Assembly: GCA_965370805.1 (NCBI GenBank) | Contig: CBDUVZ010000113.1 | Coordinates: 1-10,045 of the forward strand | Length of the DNA stretch: 10,045 nt | Direction: 5' to 3' | Source: CBDUVZ01 sp965370805 | GTDB lineage: Bacteria > Hydrothermota > Tepidihabitantia > Tepidihabitantales > Tepidihabitantaceae | Shown: positions 1 through 5,807 of the stretch, one piece after another | Layout: each line of letters starts with the position of its first letter | Numbering within the stretch: the stretch's first letter is position 1 | Notes under the pieces: generated by a model | Told to the model about the DNA's origin: nothing | The model's database searches: none | Seen by the model: the letters and a program-made list of their open reading frames with translations, nothing else | Program-made: the position numbers and the translations under genes

Positions 1-1
1 G

Positions 2-241
2 CGTATCGGGGGGCGTATGGGGGGACGTATCAGGGGGCGTATCGGTAGGCGTATCGGGGAACGCATGAGGGGGCGCATGACCGGACGTATCGGTAGGCGC
101 ATCGGTAGACGTATCAGGGGACGTACCGGTAGACGCATCAGGGGGCGTATCACCGGGCATACCGGTAGGCATATCGGGGGACGTATGCCCGGGCGCACTG
201 GTAGACGTATCGGGGGACGTATGGGAGGACCACTCAGGGGG
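2..241. repeat. 12-bp tandem array 1 (20 units)
   Basis: Twenty contiguous 12-bp units with consensus CGTATCGGGGGA and no indels. Column 1 (C) is invariant and columns 2-5 are nearly constant (CGTAT, CGCAT, or rarely CATAC/CATAT). Columns 6-10 switch among a few words: GGTAG-type (units at 38, 86, 98, 122, 158, 194), AGGGG-type (26, 62, 110, 134, 230), GGGGG-type and ACCGG/CCCGG-type. The array touches the left edge, so its true start is unknown. Because 12 is a multiple of 3, the + strand reads as an open Arg/Gly-rich frame (GRIG/GRMR words), but openness is automatic in such a repeat and is not evidence of a protein. The last unit (230-241) is degenerate and runs into a GGGGGCGGCAAG motif that occurs at 237-248 and again at 259-270. 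Confidence 0.9.
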
Positions 242-426
242 CGGCAAGTTGCGGCCCCGGGGGCGGCAAGATCGGAGCCAAACTGCAAGAAAAAGGCGGG
301 GTCTGACGTCTCATACTATGAAGGAACAGGAAATGACCAAGGCGTGAGAAGAAGTCGGAAGGTAGAGCGCAGAATTCAGAGTGTCTGCGGCGCATGGCCT
401 TGTTGTGTTCCAGCCCGCTGCTGTGC
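242..426. other. Intergenic stretch, no gene recognised
   Basis: Sequence between array 1 and the candidate promoter of the peptidase homologue. It contains the second copy of a 12-bp direct repeat (GGGGGCGGCAAG, 259-270) and a 9-codon ATG reading frame near 319 that I cannot support as a gene. An open frame in phase with the peptidase begins at 394, but I treat 394-495 as upstream sequence for the reasons given under the peptidase. Confidence 0.5.
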
Positions 427-455
427 TTGACAGTTACCAGCCTTGGACTCATTAT
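427..455 (+). promoter_or_regulatory. Candidate sigma70-type promoter of the peptidase gene
   Basis: A consensus -35 box TTGACA (427-432) is followed after 17 bp by CATTAT (450-455), which matches four of six positions of TATAAT. Initiation would fall near 462, giving a leader of about 40 nt before the ATG at 502. The location supports a start at 496/502 rather than the in-frame ATG at 394, which lies upstream of the promoter. Confidence 0.4.
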
Positions 456-501
456 TGTGTGGTTGGTCGTCTCTGCGGCGATCCGCTCCGAAGATATGCT
501 C

Positions 502-3500
502 ATGAAATGCCATTCTCTGACTGTCTTCAGTGTAATTCTTGTCCGTTTGCTCTGTCCCGGGTTCTGTCTCGGTCAGCCCCAGCAGGGTGCCCGCTATCTC
601 ATTGTTGCTTCCAGCGAGTTCGTGGATGCGGTCCAGCCTCTGGCCGAATGGAAGACCCGCAAGGGGATGCTGGCCAAGGTCGTGTCAACGACTGAGACGG
701 GTACGACCGTTTCTGAGGTCCAGGCCTACATTCGCGACGCGTGGGACTGGTGGTCGATTCCGCCTGAATGCGTGCTGCTTGTCGACGACGGCGATTCCAT
801 TCCCGCACTTGACTACTTCACAGACTGTCCGTACGGAGACATGACGGGCGACTACCTGATGGAAATCCCGGTTGGCCGGCTGCCTGCGTCTTGTCTGTCT
901 GAGTGCAGCACCATGGTTGCGAAGTGCATTGCCTACGAGAATCCCCGGTATCCGGAGGATACCGCTTGGTATCTGAAGGGCGTCACGACAATCAGAGAGG
1001 ATAACCCGCCTGATGAATACTACCAGGCCGATTCGCGCTACGCCCGTCAACTCTGGCGGGATGCCGGCTACGTGGTTACCGAGAGCCTGTACAGCCTTCA
1101 CGGTCACTCCGGTGATGACCTCGAAGCGGCCATCAATGATGGCCGGGTATTCGTTACGTACCGGGGCCAAACCACCGGCCACTGGATTGGATTCGATACC
1201 GACCCCGCGGACTGGACTAACGGGCCGGCGATGCCGGTTCTGGTCGGCGCCACGTGCGTTACGCTTTCGCTCTCGCCGTACGAGGTCATGTTCGGCAACG
1301 AATGCGTACTGACAGGTTCCCCGGACAGCCTGGGAGGAGCCGTTGCCTACTTCGGGACGACCGGCTCACTGTCCCATGCATCTCACTACCGGAGTGCGGG
1401 CTACCGTGGTTTCTTCAAGGCCCTGTTCGAGGAAGACCGCCACCGGCTTGGTGACGCCACGCTGCGTGCCCGGTTCAGGGTTGATTCGCTGTTCCATGAT
1501 CAAGAGTTGTATGACGAATGGAATCTGCTTGGTGACCCCGAACTCAATGTCTGGACCAGGTCGCCCCGGCGTCCGGAGGTGGGTTTCGATTCGGTCGTTG
1601 ACGTCGGACCGCAGCCGTACCGGGTGACGGTGAATGTTGACGGGCAGCCGGTCGCCGGCGCTTCGGTCTGTGCATCCATGGACAGCGTCTGCTACATCTG
1701 GGGCACGACCGACAGCGTGGGTGCGGCCGAACTGTGGGTTACGCCGAACCATGCCGGTCCAATGGAACTGGCATTCTCCGGGGCCAACCTGCTGCCGCGT
1801 TTTGACACCTGCCGGGTTCGGACCCGGGAAGCCTGCCATGTGTTTCATCTCCGGCACTTCATGAACGACTCCCCGCCACACGGCAACGGCGACCGGGTGG
1901 TGAATCCCGGAGAGACTGTCATCGTTCCCGTCTGGGTCAGGAACTACGGGACCGCAACCGCAGTCTCGGTATCCGGGATACTCAGTTCTGCCGATTCATT
2001 CGTTACCGTTCTGGATTCGGTGCGGATGTTCGGGACCATCCCGGGACTGGATTCAGCCTTCACCGGGCCGGATGGCTATCGACTCGCAGTGTCGCCTGCC
2101 TGTACCAACGACCATATCATCGATTTCAACCTCAGGTGTTGCGATGCCAATGATTCAGTCTGGGATTCTCCCGTTACCCTGCGGGTCGGCTGGCTTGAAC
2201 TCCAGTTCCTGGATATGGAAATCCACGACTCGCCACCCGGCGGCAACGGCAATGGACGTCTCGACCCGGAGGAGACGGCACGACTCGTGGTGACGCTGCA
2301 CAATGCCGGCCGGGGCCGGGCCGACAGCGTCACCGCGATCCTGCGGGCCTGTCATCCTCAACTGGTTGTTACCGATTCGATAGCCCGCTTCGGTGCTATT
2401 AGCAGCCGGGGCACGGTCAACAACGACCTGGACCGGTTTGAGATGATTGCCTACTGGATGGTGCCGGAGACCGAAGTCCCTTGCACTTTGTTTGTGACGG
2501 CGGTCGACTATGCGACGGAGTTTTCGTTTATCCTGCGGGTCGGGGAGCGCTGCCCGACCGACCCGATACCTGACGGGCCGCGCACGCCTGCAGAGTACTG
2601 GGCGTATGACGACATCGATTCTCAGTACGTCCAGCGACCGGTATTCGACTGGGTGGAAATCGCCGGGGTCGGTGTCAGACTCGACCTGGGCGACAACGAA
2701 ACGGTGGTGCTCGATTTGCCCGAGACTTTCGGTCCGTTCGTATACTACGGTGAGCCCGTGCGCCGGATTTCGGTCTGCAGCAACGGCTGGATTGTATTCG
2801 ACTCCACATCCGAAACCAGGGAGCGAAATCGAAGGCTGCCTTGGTCCGGCATACCCTTCCTCGCCGCGAACTGGGATGATCTCCACCCGGAGGAAGACGG
2901 CGCGATCTGGTGTTATCATGATGTTGCCGGCCACCGGTTCGTTGTCGAATGGGACTCGGTGTATTCCTCCGGAGATAGATTCTACAAGTTCCAGGTCGCT
3001 CTCTATGATACGACACGGGCCGCCGCTGACGGAAACTGCGAGATACTATGTCAGTACCAGACTCCCCATTATGACCGGAGCACTATCGGCATCCAGGATT
3101 CCTCCGCGACCGTTGCCATTCAGGTCGTTCACAATCGCCGGTACGAAAGGGGTGCTGCTGCCATTGAGTCCGGACGGGCCATCAAGTTCACCACCGATGT
3201 TCCGGTCCTGGCGGTTCAGAAGGACCGGGCCGGGACCCGGGACGGCATCCCTATGCTAGGCCTTTCCCTTGGTTCCAATCCAAGCCTGAGCCTGTCTACT
3301 ATCCATTGGCAGGTTCCTATTGCATGCCGGGCCGAACTGAGTGTGTTCGATGTCGCGGGTCGGGAGGTCTGCGTCCTGGCGACGGGCGAAGTGAGCGCGG
3401 GCACTCGTTCAACCCGCTGGGACGGAAAGGACAATGTCGGTAGAGCGTTGCCCGCCGGTGTCTACCTGGTTTGTCTCTCCACGCACGATTGCAGCCTTGT

Positions 3501-3525
3501 CCGCAAGCTGGTACTGGCGAGGTAG
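502..3525 (+). CDS. Secreted C25 (gingipain-type) peptidase homologue with C-terminal sorting domain
   Basis: About 1007 aa from ATG 502. An N-terminal signal peptide (hydrophobic about residues 5-18, cleavage near CLG/QPQQ) precedes a Peptidase_C25-like domain (about 30-355: YLIVASSEF, VLLVDDGD, IPVGRLPA, EWNLLGDPELNVW). The nucleophile candidate is Cys252 (GATCVT). The usual catalytic His position (GHG) reads YRGQ, with Gln223; the nearest His is 227, so activity is doubtful. An Ig-like segment follows, then two related beta domains each opening with a DSPPxGNGxG...P.E motif (454 and about 576), a large beta domain (about 700-895), and a FlgD-like/T9SS-type sorting domain (about 900-1007: ELSVFDVAGREV, WDGKDNVGRALPAGVYLV, RKLVLAR). 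Family knowledge implies export and cell-surface delivery. The start at 502 has a weak GAAG SD 8 nt upstream; ATG 496 is an alternative. The frame remains open back to ATG 394, but that part adds a second hydrophobic segment and overlaps the candidate promoter. Confidence 0.85.
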   Translation: MKCHSLTVFSVILVRLLCPGFCLGQPQQGARYLIVASSEFVDAVQPLAEWKTRKGMLAKVVSTTETGTTVSEVQAYIRDAWDWWSIPPECVLLVDDGDSIPALDYFTDCPYGDMTGDYLMEIPVGRLPASCLSECSTMVAKCIAYENPRYPEDTAWYLKGVTTIREDNPPDEYYQADSRYARQLWRDAGYVVTESLYSLHGHSGDDLEAAINDGRVFVTYRGQTTGHWIGFDTDPADWTNGPAMPVLVGATCVTLSLSPYEVMFGNECVLTGSPDSLGGAVAYFGTTGSLSHASHYRSAGYRGFFKALFEEDRHRLGDATLRARFRVDSLFHDQELYDEWNLLGDPELNVWTRSPRRPEVGFDSVVDVGPQPYRVTVNVDGQPVAGASVCASMDSVCYIWGTTDSVGAAELWVTPNHAGPMELAFSGANLLPRFDTCRVRTREACHVFHLRHFMNDSPPHGNGDRVVNPGETVIVPVWVRNYGTATAVSVSGILSSADSFVTVLDSVRMFGTIPGLDSAFTGPDGYRLAVSPACTNDHIIDFNLRCCDANDSVWDSPVTLRVGWLELQFLDMEIHDSPPGGNGNGRLDPEETARLVVTLHNAGRGRADSVTAILRACHPQLVVTDSIARFGAISSRGTVNNDLDRFEMIAYWMVPETEVPCTLFVTAVDYATEFSFILRVGERCPTDPIPDGPRTPAEYWAYDDIDSQYVQRPVFDWVEIAGVGVRLDLGDNETVVLDLPETFGPFVYYGEPVRRISVCSNGWIVFDSTSETRERNRRLPWSGIPFLAANWDDLHPEEDGAIWCYHDVAGHRFVVEWDSVYSSGDRFYKFQVALYDTTRAAADGNCEILCQYQTPHYDRSTIGIQDSSATVAIQVVHNRRYERGAAAIESGRAIKFTTDVPVLAVQKDRAGTRDGIPMLGLSLGSNPSLSLSTIHWQVPIACRAELSVFDVAGREVCVLATGEVSAGTRSTRWDGKDNVGRALPAGVYLVCLSTHDCSLVRKLVLAR

Positions 3526-3583
3526 ACGGAAACCGACGGGAGGTTCAGTTCGGACCGGGGTGCGGGTAATGGTTGGTGCTATT

Positions 3584-3613
3584 GGGGAAACCCGAAACCC
3601 GGGACACTTCCCC
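3584..3613 (+). terminator. Nested inverted repeat downstream of peptidase gene
   Basis: GGGGAA (3584-3589) can pair with TTCCCC (3608-3613), and inside it CCCG (3591-3594) can pair with CGGG (3600-3603). It lies about 60 nt past the stop codon. No T-run follows, so it is at best an atypical terminator or an mRNA 3' stabiliser. Confidence 0.3.
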
Positions 3614-3643
3614 CTCTACGTACTTCCGATTCCGGTAGAGTCA

Positions 3644-3661
3644 GAGTTCCTTCGGGGGCTC
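3644..3661 (+). terminator. UUCG-tetraloop hairpin in the 3' region of the peptidase transcript
   Basis: GAGTTCC (3644-3650), loop TTCG (3651-3654), GGGGCTC (3655-3661). As + strand RNA the stem is seven pairs (five Watson-Crick and two U-G wobbles), closed by the very stable C(UUCG)G tetraloop. On the - strand the two wobbles become A/C mismatches, so the structure is specific to + strand RNA, the direction of the upstream gene. No U tract follows. It may be an mRNA end or processing barrier. Confidence 0.4.
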
Positions 3662-3702
3662 AAGTGGGTTCCGAAGCCTGAAGACAATCTATCCAGGTTC
3701 TA

Positions 3703-3730
3703 GATTGCAGATTGGTGATTGCGGACTGCG
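3703..3730. repeat. 7-bp tandem array (GATTGCA-type, 4 units)
   Basis: Four consecutive heptamers: GATTGCA, GATTGGT, GATTGCG, GACTGCG. The array is short and degenerate but in exact register. It belongs to the same class of intergenic heptamer arrays seen at 4235-4262 and 9848-9868. Confidence 0.6.
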
Positions 3731-3770
3731 AGACCGCAGAGAGAGCGGAGCGGAGTTCCGGCGGACCAAA

Positions 3771-3789
3771 GCGGCAGCTCTGCTGCCGC
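3771..3789. other. GC-rich hairpin
   Basis: Perfect 8-bp inverted repeat GCGGCAGC (3771-3778) / GCTGCCGC (3782-3789) with a 3-nt loop. It is flanked by two weaker hairpins, CTGCG/CGCAG at 3726-3739 and AAGCCC/GGGCTT at 3796-3810, so three hairpins lie in a row ahead of array 2. Function unknown. Confidence 0.45.
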
Positions 3790-3837
3790 AGTCCAAAGCC
3801 CGGCGGGCTTGAGGGCGGCAGCATGGGCAGCAGTTCG

Positions 3838-4113
3838 GATGCTATCGGCGACGATTCCGACGACGAACTTGGCGACGAAGCTGACGAAGTAGTTGGCGAA
3901 AACACTGTCGGTGAACTTGGCGAAGCGATTGGCGAAGAAGTTGGCGAGGATATTGGCGAAGTAATCGGCGACAAGATTGGCGAAGAAGTTGGCGAGGAAG
4001 TTAGCGAGGAAATTGGCGACGAAGCTGACGAAGTTATTGGCGACGAACTCGACGAAGTAGTTGGCGAAGTTATTGGCGATGTAATTCGGGAAGTAATTCG
4101 CGGCGAAATTGGC
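3838..4113. repeat. 12-bp tandem array 2 (23 units)
   Basis: Twenty-three contiguous 12-bp units without indels, consensus GAAGNNNTTGGC (for example GAAGAAGTTGGC, GAAGTAATCGGC). Column 1 (G) is invariant, columns 2, 4 and 12 are nearly so, and columns 3 and 5-7 vary. If read as a protein on the + strand it gives an acidic IGEE/VGEV pattern, and the - strand is also open (FANF/VANF pattern). The conservation does not follow codon positions: third-position columns 9 and 12 are conserved while first- and second-position columns 7 and 5 are the variable ones. That argues against selection on either translation. Some multi-unit blocks recur, for example units 4-5 resemble 16-17, as expected if the array grew by slippage or unequal exchange. 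Confidence 0.9.
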
Positions 4114-4234
4114 GACGACAGGGGACGTTCCCCGGGGTGGGGCCAAATGCAGCTTATTCTGTTATATTCGGGTGGTTTTGCGTGTTGCAGACCGGAGCGG
4201 AGAGGATGTAGACACCAGGGCACGAAGGCGGAAG

Positions 4235-4262
4235 TCAGAATGCAGAATGCAGAGTGCAGAAT
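4235..4262. repeat. 7-bp tandem array (GCAGAAT-type, 4 units)
   Basis: Four consecutive heptamers: TCAGAAT, GCAGAAT, GCAGAGT, GCAGAAT. Intergenic, between array 2 and the tRNA promoter. Confidence 0.75.
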
Positions 4263-4422
4263 GAGGAAGCGGAAACCACCAGGCAAGCCCTCACTCCGGC
4301 CCTCGTGCGAGGACGCACCGGCAGCTGTGCCCAAGAGGAGAGAGGAAAGGAGCGGCTGGAGCGGAGGGGAGGAATCCTAAGGCACCAGGAGCACGAAATG
4401 GGGTCCGTGGGCCGGGGTTTGC

Positions 4423-4450
4423 TTGACTTCCCGGCGGTTATTTCTATACT
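4423..4450 (+). promoter_or_regulatory. Sigma70-type promoter for tRNA-Arg and downstream genes
   Basis: TTGACT (4423-4428), 16-bp spacer, TATACT (4445-4450). Initiation would be near 4457, about 4 nt before the mature tRNA 5' end at 4461, which is a typical arrangement for a tRNA gene. It is the clearest promoter in the window and probably also drives the TPR gene that starts 16 nt after the tRNA. Confidence 0.7.
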
Positions 4451-4460
4451 GGCGGCTAAC

Positions 4461-4534
4461 GCCCCTGTAGCTCAGTCGGATAGAGCGACGGTTTCCTAAA
4501 CCGTAGGTCAGGCGTTCGAGTCGCCTCAGGGGTA
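4461..4534 (+). tRNA. tRNA-Arg (anticodon CCT)
   Basis: A complete 74-nt cloverleaf. The acceptor stem is GCCCCTG/CAGGGGT, with a G-U pair at position 1-72. The D arm is GCTC...GAGC, the anticodon stem ACGGT/ACCGT with loop TTCCTAA, the variable loop AGGTC, and the T arm AGGCG-TTCGAGT-CGCCT. The discriminator is A4534. The anticodon CCT (4495-4497) reads AGG. The 3' CCA is not encoded (GTT follows), so it must be added by tRNA nucleotidyltransferase. Confidence 0.95.
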
Positions 4535-4550
4535 GTTAGGACAAACTATT

Positions 4551-5246
4551 ATGAGATTCAAAGGAAAGCATCGCGTCAAGAAAGCGGACCTGAAAGAGGA
4601 CCGCTTCCAGATGACCGTCGAGAAGATTGCCGAGTTCTACTATAAGGACCGGCAGAGGGTCTGGGTTATCGGCGGCGTGGCCCTGGCGGTAGTCGTCGGC
4701 GGGATTCTGCTGCTGCAGAACCGCGGCTCCGGGGTGAATGTCGAAGCGGAGATGAGGTTCACCGAGGCGCTGGGTATCTTTACCCAGGGCAATGTAGAGC
4801 AGGCCGAGGAGGCGTTCGGGAGCGTGGCCGGCAGGTTCGGCAAGGACCCGGTGGGAGCCAAGGCGACGTACTACCTGGGCCAGATTTACTTCTCCACCCA
4901 GCGGTTCAGTGAGGCCAGGGAGGAGTTCGCGAAGTCCGCCGGCCGGCTGAAGAACCATCCGGCCCTGGGCCCGGGAGCGTTGATGGGCATTGCCGATTGC
5001 GACGTGGAGTTGGGCAACGGACTGAAAGCGGCCGAGGGGTACGAACGGGCGTACCGTCGCTACCCGGATTCACCGCTGGCCAATACGGCGATGATGGCGG
5101 CCGGGCGGTCGTACGTCAGCGCCGGCGTTTACGACAAGGCCGAGGCCGTATACCAGGAACTGCTGGACAAGGAGCCGGGCGGTCAGGAGGCCGATGAGCT
5201 GAAGGTCCAGCTTTCGTACGTCAGGACGCTGCGGAGCAAGTTCTAA
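4551..5246 (+). CDS. Membrane-anchored tetratricopeptide repeat protein
   Basis: A 231-aa protein. A basic N-terminal segment (about 1-36, rich in Lys/Arg, probably cytoplasmic) is followed by one transmembrane helix (about 37-56, VWVIGGVALAVVVGGILLL) and then TPR-like helical pairs at about 65-95, 103-135, 142-172 and 178-209. Typical signatures include A.YYLGQIYFSTQRFSEAREEF and AYRRYPDSPLANTAMMAAGRSYVSAGVYDKAEAVY. The layout resembles YfgM/TPR_21-type proteins, which act as envelope scaffolds or chaperone helpers in other bacteria. That role is inference, because TPR domains only indicate protein-protein contacts. The ATG at 4551 is 16 nt after the tRNA with AGGA 9 nt upstream, so it probably shares the tRNA promoter. 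The next gene begins about 50 nt downstream, beyond a hairpin. Confidence 0.85.
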   Translation: MRFKGKHRVKKADLKEDRFQMTVEKIAEFYYKDRQRVWVIGGVALAVVVGGILLLQNRGSGVNVEAEMRFTEALGIFTQGNVEQAEEAFGSVAGRFGKDPVGAKATYYLGQIYFSTQRFSEAREEFAKSAGRLKNHPALGPGALMGIADCDVELGNGLKAAEGYERAYRRYPDSPLANTAMMAAGRSYVSAGVYDKAEAVYQELLDKEPGGQEADELKVQLSYVRTLRSKF

Positions 5247-5252
5247 TCATCC

Positions 5253-5288
5253 GCCCTTCATGGACGCTTGCGCCATCCAATGAAGGGC
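5253..5288 (+). promoter_or_regulatory. Hairpin enclosing the putative SD of the thioredoxin-like gene
   Basis: GCCCTTCAT (5253-5261) pairs perfectly with ATGAAGGGC (5280-5288). The stem can extend by GGA (5262-5264) / TCC (5276-5278) with A5279 bulged, giving 12 pairs. No T-run follows, so an intrinsic terminator is unlikely. The only SD-like sequence ahead of the GTG at 5297 is GAAGGG (5282-5287), which sits in the 3' arm 9 nt from the start. Folding would hide the ribosome binding site, suggesting translational control or coupling to the upstream TPR gene. Confidence 0.5.
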
Positions 5289-5296
5289 CCCCGAGT

Positions 5297-5782
5297 GTGA
5301 AATGCCGGAGTCTGCTGGTTCTGGTCGCGCTGTTGTTTCTTTCCTGCGGTTCTGTCACTGAAGACAATTGGGACTGGCGGTCGGGCCTGCGTTTGCCGGA
5401 CCGGACTGCATTTGCTGCGAGCGAACTGGCGGAGCGGGTGGTGGTGCTGGTATTCTGGAGTCCGTGGGCTACGCCGTGCGAGCCGCTGCTTGAGGAGGTC
5501 GCAGGATTGGCCCGGGGCTGGCCGGAGGATGAGGTGCGGGTGCTGGCGGTTGTCGCGGAGCATGACGGGGAGGAGAAGCGCGAGGAGATACACGGCCTGG
5601 ACGTCGTGGTTCCGGCGAGCGACAGTATCGTCCGGTTCTTCGGGATTGAGGTTCTGCCGACGGTCGTGGTGCTGGACCGGTCGGGCGGGATTGCCGGGCG
5701 TTTCGAGGGCTTCGGTCCGGGGCAAGCTGCGTTAGTCGAGGAGGCGGTCAAGGGTCTTCTGAAAGATGAGCAAACGCCGTGA
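5297..5782 (+). CDS. Thioredoxin-fold (TlpA/redoxin-like) lipoprotein lacking the first active-site Cys
   Basis: A 161-aa protein starting at GTG 5297. An N-terminal signal (MKCRSLLVLVALLFLSC) gives a permissive lipobox FLS-C17, suggesting lipid anchoring outside the inner membrane. The rest fits a TlpA/AhpC-type thioredoxin fold: VVVLVFWSPWATPCEPLLEEV (48-68) aligns with the family's FWATWCGPC motif, and GIEVLPTVVVLDRSG carries the cis-proline (P121). The nucleophilic Cys position is Ala58 (WATPC), leaving only Cys61. A normal dithiol exchange is therefore not possible. It could bind partners without catalysis, act through the single thiol, or belong to a family subgroup with altered chemistry. 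It lies between the TPR gene and guaB, ending 25 nt before guaB, and its SD is probably masked by the hairpin at 5253-5288. Confidence 0.8.
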   Translation: MKCRSLLVLVALLFLSCGSVTEDNWDWRSGLRLPDRTAFAASELAERVVVLVFWSPWATPCEPLLEEVAGLARGWPEDEVRVLAVVAEHDGEEKREEIHGLDVVVPASDSIVRFFGIEVLPTVVVLDRSGGIAGRFEGFGPGQAALVEEAVKGLLKDEQTP

Positions 5783-5807
5783 GGGTTCGCGGCAGGGGGA
5801 ACAGCAG

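Larger units (their letters stand above)
3526..4422. other. Repeat-rich intergenic region without a convincing gene
   Basis: About 900 bp between the peptidase stop and the tRNA promoter. It holds two hairpins, two 7-bp arrays, a GC-rich hairpin, the second 12-bp array and a degenerate direct repeat (CACCAGGGCACGAA at 4213-4226 and CACCAGGAGCACGAA at 4383-4397). A long + frame (3712-4380) and overlapping antisense frames are open only because the array unit is a multiple of three. None has a recognisable domain, and the frames outside the array read through the 7-bp repeats. Just after the array, GGGGA-CGT-TCCCC (4121-4133) can form a small hairpin. Confidence 0.65.

Noticed and set aside
2..241. 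CRISPR array
   Set aside because: Units are 12 bp with no spacers, and no cas genes are present. The same holds for the array at 3838-4113.
17..430. Arg/Gly-rich open frame of 137 codons over array 1
   Set aside because: A 12-bp unit keeps frames open automatically. There is no RBS, no domain, and the downstream part overlaps the peptidase promoter.
394..501. Longer N-terminus of the peptidase homologue from ATG 394
   Set aside because: It would place a second hydrophobic segment ahead of a good signal peptide and lies over a TTGACA promoter. The start at 502 explains both better.
2155..2934. 259-codon open frame on the - strand
   Set aside because: It lies wholly inside the peptidase homologue, has no recognisable domain and is a typical GC-rich antisense shadow.
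3712..4380. Acidic 222-codon open frame over array 2, and antisense frames across the same region
   Set aside because: Openness follows from the repeat period. Conservation in the array does not follow codon positions, and the ends run through heptamer repeats. The ATG at 3823 has only a weak upstream GAGGGCGG, so I do not call a gene.
5766..5807. Longer guaB start at ATG 5766
   Set aside because: It overlaps the preceding gene, has a weak SD and adds residues not typical of IMPDH. ATG 5808 has a strong SD and the standard N-terminus.
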